Origin: Deltaproteobacteria bacterium
GTDB lineage: Bacteria; Desulfobacterota; DSM-4660; Desulfatiglandales; Desulfatiglandaceae
Assembly: GCA_019314425.1 (NCBI GenBank)
Contig: JAFCZI010000092.1
Coordinates: forward strand, 1 to 8,195
DNA: 8,195 bases
Direction: 5' to 3'
Shown here piece after piece: positions 1 through 5,848 of the stretch (positions are counted from its first letter, which is position 1; every line of letters begins with the position of its first letter). Under the pieces are notes generated by a model, which ran no database searches, was not told the origin of the DNA, and saw only the letters and a program-made list of their open reading frames with translations. The position numbers and the translations under genes are program-made.

Positions 1-10
1 CGATTGAATT

Positions 11-1195
11 GTGAGGAATACTTATGAAAAGTTTTTTGAAAAGGATTTTGTCATTACCGCCAATGAAGTTCTCGACATGTTGTATGGAACCTTCCACACA
101 ACCGGAATTTACAATTTTCAGTGGAATATCGTAATCATGTGGGCTGTGGGGTGCCTGTTCATCTATCTGGCCATTGCCAAAAAATATGAACCCCTTCTCC
201 TGCTCCCCATCGGTTTCGGGATTTTTATCGTCAACTTTCCCCTGGTCCCTCTGATGGGTTATTCGCATGGACATCCTCAACTCCTTCAATTATTTTATCA
301 TTACGGGCTCGAATGGGAAGTTATCCCCTGCGTTATCTTTCTGGGGTTGGGTGCCATGACCGACTTTGGACCGCTCATTGCCAACCCCAAAACCCTCCTG
401 ATCGGCGCTGGCGCGCAGGTGGGTGTCTTCATCACCTTTACGGGCACGGTTCTGGTGGGTTTTACCCTGAAGGAGGCCGCCTCCGTCAGCATCATCGGCG
501 GCGCCGACGGCCCTACCACCATCTATTTAACGCAGCATCTGGCACCGCAATTGCTCGGTCCCAATGCGTTGGCCGCCTATTCATACATGGCCATGGTGCC
601 CCTGATTCAACCGCCGCTCATGAGAATGATGACGAATCTGAAAGAAAGAAAAATCCGCATGCGCCAGTTGAGGGTTGTTTCGCGTCAGGAAAAAATTCTT
701 TTTCCCCTCGTCACCGTAGCTATCATTGCGTTGCTGGTACCTTCGGTGATCCCCCTGGTGGGCATGTTCATGCTCGGAAACCTTATGAAAGAAAGCGGTG
801 TGGTTGACCGGTTGGTGGGAACGTCCAAAGACTCCTTGATGAACATGGTTACCATATTCTTAGGTGTTTCGGTGGGCGCTACTATGCACGCAGATACATT
901 CCTGAGCTGGAAACCCCTCTTTATCTTTAGCCTGGGGCTGGTGGATTTCGCTGTTTGCACTATCGGCGGCATTGCCACCGTCAAAATCATGAATCTCTTT
1001 CTGAAGGATAAGATCAATCCTCTGATCGGGTCCGCCGGTGTCTCCGCTGTCCCCATGGCGGCAAGGGTTTCGCAAATGGAGGGGATGAAATATGACCGGA
1101 CGAATCATTTGCTGATGCACGCTGTGGGGCCTAACCTCGCGGGCGTCATCGGGTCCGCTGCGGCAGCTGGCATGTTTATCGCCATGTTTGACTAA
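11..1195 (+). CDS. oadB: Sodium-translocating decarboxylase beta subunit (OadB/GcdB/MmdB family)
   Basis: This is the integral membrane subunit that decarboxylates carboxybiotin and couples the reaction to Na+ export. The 394-residue protein is very hydrophobic, with many membrane spans. It carries the family signatures [15 protein letters not shown] (about 56-70), [10 protein letters not shown] (163-172, with D166 in the ion/carboxybiotin site), [13 protein letters not shown] (341-353) and [14 protein letters not shown] (370-383, with N375 and S382). Length is normal for the family, which identifies the family securely but not the substrate (oxaloacetate, methylmalonyl-CoA or glutaconyl-CoA). 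The start is uncertain. GTG at 11 lies just after an in-frame stop at 5-7 and has no clear Shine-Dalgarno. ATG at 77 would give an N-terminus closer to classical OadB. The alpha subunit is probably upstream of the window, and a separate biotin carrier lies at 2202-2414. Confidence 0.95.
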   Translation: MRNTYEKFFEKDFVITANEVLDMLYGTFHTTGIYNFQWNIVIMWAVGCLFIYLAIAKKYEPLLLLPIGFGIFIVNFPLVPLMGYSHGHPQLLQLFYHYGLEWEVIPCVIFLGLGAMTDFGPLIANPKTLLIGAGAQVGVFITFTGTVLVGFTLKEAASVSIIGGADGPTTIYLTQHLAPQLLGPNALAAYSYMAMVPLIQPPLMRMMTNLKERKIRMRQLRVVSRQEKILFPLVTVAIIALLVPSVIPLVGMFMLGNLMKESGVVDRLVGTSKDSLMNMVTIFLGVSVGATMHADTFLSWKPLFIFSLGLVDFAVCTIGGIATVKIMNLFLKDKINPLIGSAGVSAVPMAARVSQMEGMKYDRTNHLLMHAVGPNLAGVIGSAAAAGMFIAMFD

Positions 1196-1239
1196 TCTTT
1201 GGCGCAGCAAAACCATGCGGCATAATTATGAAATGGTGC

Positions 1240-1247
1240 TGAGAATT
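1240..1247. repeat. Target-site duplication, left side of MITE copy A
   Basis: TGAGAATT lies immediately outside the left end of the 1248-1376 element. It matches 7 of 8 bases of TGAAAATT at 1377-1384, immediately outside the right end. An 8-bp flanking direct repeat is the expected footprint of transposition. The single mismatch suggests decay since insertion. Confidence 0.7.
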
Positions 1248-1376
1248 GTAAATATTCGGTTTACAATGCAAATGTTTGGCAGTGCTTCATATTCGTCTAT
1301 TTGGGACTGCGTAGTATACTAATGCTATGTGAGCAGGGAAAAATAGGCGAAGATGGGGTACTGGCCGAATATTTAC
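1248..1376 (+). mobile_element. MITE copy A (IS66-like ends)
   Basis: This is a 129-bp non-coding element with perfect 12-bp terminal inverted repeats: GTAAATATTCGG at 1248-1259 and CCGAATATTTAC at 1365-1376. Its 8-bp flanks are near-identical direct repeats. It aligns along its whole length with the reverse complement of 2683-2812, with about 13 substitutions and one indel. The interior is imperfectly palindromic, with TAGTATACTA near the centre. It has no transposase, so it must move in trans. IS66-family elements end in GTAA/TTAC and duplicate 8 bp, which fits; the assignment of the driver is inference. It occupies most of the 210-bp gap between the decarboxylase beta gene and the next gene, a gap that would be about 73 bp without it. 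Confidence 0.85.
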
Positions 1377-1384
1377 TGAAAATT
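1377..1384. repeat. Target-site duplication, right side of MITE copy A
   Basis: TGAAAATT directly follows the right terminal repeat of copy A and pairs with TGAGAATT at 1240-1247 (7/8 identical). Confidence 0.7.
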
Positions 1385-1405
1385 TAATTAACAAAGGGTA
1401 AGTAA

Positions 1406-1873
1406 ATGAGAAAAATAACACTCTTGGTTCTGGTTTTATTGATGTTCCCCGTGGTTTCAAATGCGGAAGACTTTTTGGGGGCACCCGTCGTTAGTCAAGG
1501 CAGGGCAAATTTGAGAACCGATGCCCGGCTGGAGATGAAAACGCCTCTTTCTCATGATGAGGTAGTCTTATTTTACAGAGAACAACTGAAGAATCTTTCG
1601 GACATCAAGTTTCGAGACTGGGAAAATTCCACCTATATTGAAGATGACGGGGCTCGCCCCTGGCATTCCATTACTATCTCAAAAGGTGATAAAGACGGGG
1701 GGGCTACCATCGTTGTGGTCAAGGACAACTGGACATGGATTATAGGGACCCTGATTTTGAGGTATATCGGTGTATTCGTGGTCTTGATGATCGTTTTATT
1801 GGGAATGGTTGCTTCGGGGAAAATCATCACCGCGTTTGTCAGGCGGACGGAGGTAAAAAAAGCCGCAGGATAG
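1406..1873 (+). CDS. Small signal-peptide protein with C-terminal membrane anchor, possibly OadG-like
   Basis: I do not recognise the family with certainty. The 155-residue protein starts with a clear signal peptide (MRKITLLVLVLLMFPVVSNA, likely cleaved after residue 20). Residues 21-110 form a predicted extracytoplasmic domain containing SHDEVVLFYREQL (49-61), a helix type seen in small periplasmic domains. One strong transmembrane helix follows at about 112-138, then a short basic tail, AFVRRTEVKK. The ATG is supported by AAAGGG at 1393-1398. A single hydrophobic helix with a short basic tail, next to a decarboxylase beta subunit, resembles the small OadG/gamma-delta subunits that stabilise these pumps. 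That role is inferred from size and position only. The MITE at 1248-1376 separates it from the beta gene. Confidence 0.75.
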   Translation: MRKITLLVLVLLMFPVVSNAEDFLGAPVVSQGRANLRTDARLEMKTPLSHDEVVLFYREQLKNLSDIKFRDWENSTYIEDDGARPWHSITISKGDKDGGATIVVVKDNWTWIIGTLILRYIGVFVVLMIVLLGMVASGKIITAFVRRTEVKKAAG

Positions 1874-1882
1874 ATAGTGTCC

Positions 1883-2006
1883 GAACGAAAACTGTCTTTT
1901 TCGTCAATCTCTGTGTCAGATAAACCCGTTCTTAATAAAACAGGTTTATCCCCCGGTTAAACTTTTGATTTTCCTTGACCTTGACGAAAAATTCTAGTTT
2001 TCGTTC
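1883..2006. repeat. Inverted repeat pair, arms 1883-1907 and 1981-2006
   Basis: The arm at 1883-1907 starts GAACGAAAACT and ends TTTTTCGTCAA. The arm at 1981-2006 is its reverse complement, with 11-base perfect matches at both ends and a short divergent middle. Each arm can also fold alone: ACGAAAA (1885-1891) pairs with TTTTCGT (1898-1904) in the first. The pair starts 9 bases after the 1406-1873 gene. It may contribute to transcription termination, but no arm is followed by a clean T-run. Confidence 0.65.
1921..1948 (+). terminator. Hairpin downstream of the 1406-1873 gene, weak terminator candidate
   Basis: TAAACCCGTT (1921-1930) can pair with AACAGGTTTA (1939-1948) around an 8-base loop, with one mismatch in ten pairs. 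It lies 48 bases after the stop codon of the small membrane protein gene. The sequence after it is TCCCC rather than a T-tract, so it is at best a weak or factor-assisted terminator. It could simply be part of the repeat cluster around it. Confidence 0.3.
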
Positions 2007-2082
2007 AAAAACAAAAGACCTCCGAGCCAATTTCAAAATGTTCAATTTTGTTCGAGGTCAAGGAAGGCGAAAATTTTAACCG
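1954..2082. repeat. 129-bp imperfect palindromic intergenic element
   Basis: The arms 1954-1981 and 2055-2082 are inverted repeats matching at about 23 of 28 positions. They include CGGTTAAA/TTTAACCG at the outer ends and a perfect 11-base inner block, TTCCTTGACCT against AGGTCAAGGAA. The 73-base centre contains further hairpins, for example CAAAAT (2034-2039) with ATTTTG (2045-2050). GACCTC (2017-2022) can also pair with GAGGTC (2054-2059), in competition with the outer pairing. There is no flanking duplication and no resemblance to the 1248 and 2683 elements. It could be a REP-like dispersed repeat or a structured RNA. Confidence 0.6.
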
Positions 2083-2165
2083 CAGGAATACATTGGATAT
2101 TTCGAGGATTAAAACTTGAGCTCGACGCAGAGATCGGGCAAAAGGGGACGTTTTGAAACTGGCTC
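2024..2165. repeat. Inverted repeat pair, arms 2024-2040 and 2149-2165
   Basis: GAGCCAATTTCAAAATG (2024-2040) and CGTTTTGAAACTGGCTC (2149-2165) are reverse complements at 15 of 17 positions. The pair overlaps the 1954-2082 palindrome and so could form an alternative fold. Between the arms lies a further short hairpin, GCTCGA (2119-2124) with TCGGGC (2134-2139). No open reading frame of interest occupies this stretch, so 1874-2200 as a whole is repeat DNA rather than a missed gene. Confidence 0.6.
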
Positions 2166-2201
2166 CTCCATTTAAATTGGGGGTCTTTTGGGGTTTACTC
2201 G

Positions 2202-2414
2202 CTACTCCAGGGTAATCAGAATGCCTTCCGCTTCAACCGTATCCCCTTGATTACACTTTACCTCTTTAACCGTACCCGATGCCTCTGCCACAACCGGCAA
2301 TTCCATTTTCATGGCTTCGAGGATCACCACTTCATCACCCTCGCTTACCGCATCACCCGGTTTTACCTTCACCTCAATAATTTTTCCCCCCATGGGGGCT
2401 GTAACGTCACTCAC
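2202..2414 (-). CDS. Stand-alone biotin carboxyl carrier protein
   Basis: A small biotinyl/lipoyl-attachment domain protein that would shuttle carboxybiotin between a carboxyltransferase and the decarboxylase beta subunit. The fold signature is complete: [16 protein letters not shown], then [17 protein letters not shown] with the biotinylated lysine in EAMKM, then [21 protein letters not shown] place the start at GTG 2414, giving about 70 residues with the lysine at 36. AAGGAGG (2423-2429 on this strand) stands 8 bases upstream of it, and the protein then begins right at the domain. An in-frame ATG at 2444 has no ribosome site and would put the Shine-Dalgarno inside the gene. The protein is full length, not a broken alpha-subunit tail. 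It is transcribed opposite to the beta gene, which is unusual for such subunits. Confidence 0.93.
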   Translation of the reverse strand: MSDVTAPMGGKIIEVKVKPGDAVSEGDEVVILEAMKMELPVVAEASGTVKEVKCNQGDTVEAEGILITLE

Positions 2415-2420
2415 CGTAGA

Positions 2421-2429
2421 TCCCTCCTT
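2421..2429 (-). promoter_or_regulatory. Ribosome binding site that decides the biotin carrier start
   Basis: On the minus strand this reads AAGGAGGGA, a near-perfect Shine-Dalgarno, with good spacing to GTG at 2414-2412. It lies downstream of the alternative ATG at 2444, which argues against that start. Confidence 0.7.
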
Positions 2430-2545
2430 ATCCATAATTTTCATTGACGGCGCATGCCGCGATCTTACCGCTCAAAAAGACCATGAAAATCAATATGAAA
2501 CAACGCTTAATGGTGCAGATCTTTTTGACATCCCAACGCCAGGTT

Positions 2546-2576
2546 CATATAACATGGTATCGCCACTTATTGTCAA
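2546..2576 (-). promoter_or_regulatory. Candidate sigma-70 promoter for the biotin carrier
   Basis: On the minus strand TTGACA (2576-2571) is a consensus -35. An extended -10-like TGTTATATG follows, with hexamer TATATG at 2551-2546. The spacer is 19 bp, longer than ideal. It lies about 130 bases upstream of the GTG start and points towards it. Confidence 0.35.
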
Positions 2577-2617
2577 GAAGAATATCCGCCAGCCCGAACA
2601 AAACAGATGTCTTGACA
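2571..2617. promoter_or_regulatory. Inverted repeat spanning two divergent -35 boxes, possible operator
   Basis: TGTCAAGA (2571-2578) and TCTTGACA (2610-2617) form a perfect 8-bp inverted repeat with a 31-base spacer. Each arm contains the TTGACA of one of two divergent candidate promoters. The symmetry may simply reflect two consensus -35 boxes, or may be a shared regulator site. The rest of the 2445-2670 gap shows no convincing gene. Confidence 0.3.
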
Positions 2618-2640
2618 GAAACGGTCAAATTATCTATCTT
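2612..2640 (+). promoter_or_regulatory. Candidate sigma-70 promoter upstream of pilC
   Basis: TTGACA (2612-2617) is a consensus -35, followed after exactly 17 bp by TATCTT (2635-2640), a 4/6 match to the -10. Transcription would begin near 2647 and run through MITE copy B before reaching pilC, giving a leader of over 200 bases. Without the element and its duplication the leader would be about 75 bases. Confidence 0.4.
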
Positions 2641-2674
2641 CTGATAACTGCCTATTTAGATTAAAAAATTGCCA

Positions 2675-2682
2675 ATCGTTGG
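2675..2682. repeat. Target-site duplication, left side of MITE copy B
   Basis: ATCGTTGG directly precedes the element and is repeated exactly at 2813-2820 directly after it. A perfect 8-bp duplication indicates a relatively recent insertion. Confidence 0.85.
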
Positions 2683-2812
2683 GTAAATATTTGGCTAGCA
2701 CCCCATCTTCGCCTATTTTGGCCTGCTCACATAGCATTAGTATGCTACACAGTCCCAAATAGACGAATATGAAGCACTGGACAAACATTTATCTTGTAAG
2801 CCGAATGTTTAC
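2683..2812 (-). mobile_element. MITE copy B (IS66-like ends), inverted relative to copy A
   Basis: This is a 130-bp non-coding element that is the reverse complement of 1248-1376, at roughly 89% identity. Its termini are GTAAATATTTGG (2683-2694) and CCGAATGTTTAC (2801-2812), inverted repeats with 10 of 12 matches. An exact 8-bp duplication, ATCGTTGG, lies on both sides. The best conserved part is the stretch containing ATTCGTCTATTTGGGACTG (in copy A orientation) and the block around AATAGGCGAAGATGGGG. It sits in the leader region of pilC, between a candidate promoter (2612-2640) and the ribosome binding site (2849-2855). Its separate target duplication shows it was not inserted as part of one larger transposon with copy A. 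Confidence 0.9.
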
Positions 2813-2820
2813 ATCGTTGG
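2813..2820. repeat. Target-site duplication, right side of MITE copy B
   Basis: ATCGTTGG, identical to 2675-2682, immediately follows the right end of copy B. Confidence 0.85.
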
Positions 2821-2860
2821 AAACGAATGGGTCAGAGGTTTCATTTTTGGGAGGAATGTA

Positions 2861-4069
2861 ATGCCGGAATATAAATGGGTTGCTGAAACCAAAAAAGGGA
2901 AAACGATCCGCGGCGAAGTCGAGGCCGCTGATGAAAAGATGGCGAGGCTTCAGCTGAAGCGTCGCAATCTAAAAGTTAAAAAGGTTAAAGAAAAGCCAAA
3001 AGACCTCTTTGCAAATGTTTCATTCATGCAAACGAAAATAACCAGCAAAGATCTCGTTATTTTCACGCGACAGTTTTCTACCATGATCGATGCCGGCCTT
3101 CCGCTTGTACAGGGGCTTACCATCCTGGCCGACCAGATGGAGAATAAAACCTTTAAAACCATTTTGAAGGAGGTTGTCGCAGATGTGGAAGGCGGCGCCA
3201 GCTTGGCTGAAGCACTTCAGAAACACCCGAAGGTGTTTGACAGCCTTTTTGTAAATCTGGTGGCGGCCGGCGAAGTTGGCGGTATCCTGGACACGATTCT
3301 GCAGCGTCTGGCCACACATATCGAAAAAGCGCAGAAACTGAAAGCGAAAATTAAGAGTGCCATGATGTACCCGGCCATCGTAGTGGTTGTCGCCGTTTTG
3401 GTCATCGCCATCATCATGATTTTTGTCATCCCCGTCTTTGAAGATATGTTTGCCTCATTTGGCTCCGCGTTGCCGTTGCCTACTCAAATCGTCGTCAATA
3501 TGAGCCGTTTTATCAAAGGGAATGTGCATTATATGATCGGGGGCGTCATTGTCCTGGCATTTGTTTTTAAAAAATTCAGGAGCACTAAATATGGAAGGAA
3601 AAAAATAGACATTTTGATGCTCAAGCTTCCCGTATTCGGAAACCTGCTCAGAAAAGTCGCCGTGGCCAGTTTCACCAGGACACTGGGAACCATGATCGGC
3701 AGCGGTGTTCCGATTATTTCTGCCATGGAAATTGTGGCCAAAACGTCTGGAAATATGGTTTTGGAAGAGGTCATCCTGGATGTTCGTTCCTGCATTGCCG
3801 AGGGACAACCCATCGCCGAACCGCTTTCGGAAAATGATATATTTCCCAACATGGTGGTCCAGATGATCGGTGTTGGGGAGGCCACCGGGGCGCTGGAGAC
3901 CATGCTGGAAAAAATCGCCGACTTTTACGATGATGAAGTGGATGCAGCTGTTGATGCGTTGACGTCCATGCTGGAGCCGTTGCTCATGGTCTTTCTAGGC
4001 GGCGCCATCGGTGGGCTCGTTATTGCTATGTATTTGCCCATATTCCAGATGGCCGCAGCCATGGGTTGA
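2861..4069 (+). CDS. pilC: Type IV pilus inner-membrane platform protein PilC
   Basis: PilC/GspF family platform protein that links the cytoplasmic motor ATPases to pilin assembly in the inner membrane. The 402-residue length is typical. Residues 3-45 form the N-terminal cytoplasmic segment (YKWVAETKKGKTIRGEVEA). Two T2SSF domains follow at about 65-190 and 268-392. Each has its conserved block: AAGEVGGILDTIL (135-147) with YPAIV (170-174), and GVGEATGALETML (337-349). Membrane helices fall at about 172-191, 224-237 and 371-395, the last being the family's LEPLLMVFLGGAIGGLVIAMYLPIF region. GGGAGGA at 2849-2855 supports the ATG. The pilB and pilT motor genes, often next to pilC, are not in the window. 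pilS follows after 10 bases, suggesting co-transcription. GspF of a type II secretion system is less likely given the PilS neighbour. Confidence 0.95.
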   Translation: MPEYKWVAETKKGKTIRGEVEAADEKMARLQLKRRNLKVKKVKEKPKDLFANVSFMQTKITSKDLVIFTRQFSTMIDAGLPLVQGLTILADQMENKTFKTILKEVVADVEGGASLAEALQKHPKVFDSLFVNLVAAGEVGGILDTILQRLATHIEKAQKLKAKIKSAMMYPAIVVVVAVLVIAIIMIFVIPVFEDMFASFGSALPLPTQIVVNMSRFIKGNVHYMIGGVIVLAFVFKKFRSTKYGRKKIDILMLKLPVFGNLLRKVAVASFTRTLGTMIGSGVPIISAMEIVAKTSGNMVLEEVILDVRSCIAEGQPIAEPLSENDIFPNMVVQMIGVGEATGALETMLEKIADFYDDEVDAAVDALTSMLEPLLMVFLGGAIGGLVIAMYLPIFQMAAAMG

Positions 4070-4079
4070 TGAAACGAAG

Positions 4080-5780
4080 ATGACTGGGAAAAAGCAGACA
4101 GCCAGGGGTTCAGACCTGAAAAAGCGCCTTTATACCCTGATGTTTTTTCGGGTATTGTTCGTTTCCGTGATCCTGGGCGCCCTTATTATCATCCGCTTTA
4201 GGGAAACGCACGCTTACGTTATCGAGGGTCAAAGCGCCCCATATATTCTTCTTGCGGTTATATATTTCACCAATATCGTTTATGTTTTTCTCCTCAAATA
4301 TTGGAGGGAAATACGACTTCAGGCCTATTTTCAGCTGGTTTTCGACACCCTCTTCATCACTTTCTTCATATACACCACCGGTGGCATCGACAGCATTTTT
4401 TCATTCCTCTTTATCTTAAATATCATCAGCGGCAGCATCATCCTTTCCCGCAGAGGCGGAATCCTTATCGCTTCAGCAAGCAGCATTCTGTATGGGTTGA
4501 TGCTGGATCTTCATTATTACGGCCTGATTCATCCCATCGGCAGCTGGGTGAATTACATGTCTGATAGTTATAACAGTGTGTTTTTGTTTTATACGATACT
4601 GGTGAATATGGCTGCGTTCTACCTGGTGGGGTATTTGAGTGGTTTTCTGGCTGAACAGACCAAAAGGAGCCGGGCCGAGCTTAAAGAAACCAGGCTGGAT
4701 CTGGACAAATTAGAAATTCTTCACGAAAGTATCATCAATAGCATTACCTCAGGGCTTATTGTTTTGGATGACAAGGAGCGCCTGATACTTTTCAATCCCA
4801 CGGCGGAAAAAACCCTTGGCGTCCATGCTCAGCAAGCCTCCGGGTTGTCGCTGGCCGCTGCTTTTCCCGCTCTTCAGCAACATATTCAGAGCGTTGCACA
4901 AATGCGTCCGTTAGTCAACATGCCCCCCTTTATGGACATTTTGTACCAGAAACCGGATGGCGCAAAGATTTATCTTCGACTTTCCATTTCTCCCCTTCGT
5001 TATTTATCCACCGAAAAAGGCGGAAAAATAATTGTTTTTCAGGATGTAACGGAAATAAAGCGGATTGAAGAAAACATGAAAAAAGTGGAAGGACTGGCTT
5101 TGGTGGGAGAGATGGCGGCAGGCATTGCCCATGAAATCAGGAACCCCATGGCGTCCATCAGCGGTTCCATTGAGGTGTTGAAAGAAGGACTTGCCTGGGA
5201 TAGCACCGAAAACCAATTGATGGACATCGTGTCGCGGGAAATCGATCGATTGAATCAGTTGATCAGTGACTTTCTTCTGTTTGCGCGGTTGAAAAAAACA
5301 AAATTGAGAACTTTTGACTTGAACCAGGTCATTATGGAGTCCCTGTCGCTTTTTAAAAACGGTCCGCGTTGGAATGCAAACATCAAAGTCATCACACATT
5401 TCATGGATTCCGCTACTATTTTATCGGATCCGGACCAGATCAGACAGGTTTTATGGAATCTTTTCCTCAACGTCTGCGATGCCATGCCCGATGGCGGGAT
5501 ATTGGATATCGGCACCAAATGGGTGTTTGAAACACCCGAATCAACCCACAAGAACGTGGTAATCGTCATACGCGACACAGGGGATGGATTTGACCCCATC
5601 GCCCTTCCCAAACTTTTTACCCCTTTCTTCACCACCAAGGAGGGCGGATCCGGTCTCGGGCTGGCCACCGTAAAAAGGATTATTGATCAACTTCAAGGCA
5701 GGATTTCGGGGTGTAATCACCCTGATGGCGGCGCTGAAATTGCCATTATTCTGCCCATGGGTTCCGGCGCTGACCGTTAG
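4080..5780 (+). CDS. pilS: PilS-type membrane sensor histidine kinase
   Basis: Sensor kinase predicted to control type IV pilin transcription through a sigma-54 response regulator. With ATG 4080 the protein has 566 residues. Six membrane helices occupy about 20-190, as in PilS. A short helical linker leads to a PAS domain at about 213-322 (SGLIVLDDKERLILFNPTAEKTLG). The HisKA motif is GEMAAGIAHEIRNPM, with phospho-accepting H351. The ATPase domain shows the N box NLFLNVCDAM (N464), DTGDGF (D499), FFTTKE, and GGSGLGLATV at about 522-531. All catalytic motifs are intact. The reading frame stays open upstream to 4011, inside pilC, but those residues are not PilS-like. A four-codon frame from 4069 stops over the ATG, which may favour coupling with pilC. 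No pilR follows, so the partner must be encoded elsewhere. Confidence 0.88.
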   Translation: MTGKKQTARGSDLKKRLYTLMFFRVLFVSVILGALIIIRFRETHAYVIEGQSAPYILLAVIYFTNIVYVFLLKYWREIRLQAYFQLVFDTLFITFFIYTTGGIDSIFSFLFILNIISGSIILSRRGGILIASASSILYGLMLDLHYYGLIHPIGSWVNYMSDSYNSVFLFYTILVNMAAFYLVGYLSGFLAEQTKRSRAELKETRLDLDKLEILHESIINSITSGLIVLDDKERLILFNPTAEKTLGVHAQQASGLSLAAAFPALQQHIQSVAQMRPLVNMPPFMDILYQKPDGAKIYLRLSISPLRYLSTEKGGKIIVFQDVTEIKRIEENMKKVEGLALVGEMAAGIAHEIRNPMASISGSIEVLKEGLAWDSTENQLMDIVSREIDRLNQLISDFLLFARLKKTKLRTFDLNQVIMESLSLFKNGPRWNANIKVITHFMDSATILSDPDQIRQVLWNLFLNVCDAMPDGGILDIGTKWVFETPESTHKNVVIVIRDTGDGFDPIALPKLFTPFFTTKEGGSGLGLATVKRIIDQLQGRISGCNHPDGGAEIAIILPMGSGADR

Positions 5781-5848
5781 CGTTTGGCAATGAAAATGAG
5801 TGAAAATATAAGGATGAACGGCTTTTTGAAGCCGGAAAAGATAACGTT

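Noticed and set aside
301..807. Overlapping frames on both strands inside the decarboxylase beta gene
   Set aside because: The beta subunit reading is strongly conserved; the alternative frames show only low-complexity translations with no domain signal.
1883..2165. CRISPR array
   Set aside because: The repeats are inverted rather than direct, unequal in length, and there is no regular spacer pattern or nearby cas gene.
2164..2183. Terminator for the biotin carrier around the ATTTAAAT palindrome
   Set aside because: The stem contains a mismatch and wobble pairs and no T-run follows on the minus strand; it is more likely part of the repeat cluster.
2311..2664. Plus-strand open frames over the biotin carrier and its upstream region
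   Set aside because: They are antisense to a well-supported biotin carrier gene and have no recognisable domain or ribosome binding site.
1240..2820. Composite transposon bounded by the two inverted elements
   Set aside because: Each element has its own pair of 8-bp direct repeats with different sequences, so they inserted independently; there is no transposase between them.
4011..4079. Longer pilS start inside the pilC gene
   Set aside because: The extra 23 residues overlap the conserved pilC C-terminus, are not PilS-like, and a normal ATG exists at 4080 just after the pilC stop.
5819..5834. Hairpin after pilS as an intrinsic terminator
   Set aside because: The 6-bp stem is followed by GAAAAG rather than a T-run and sits only 14 bases before the next start codon.
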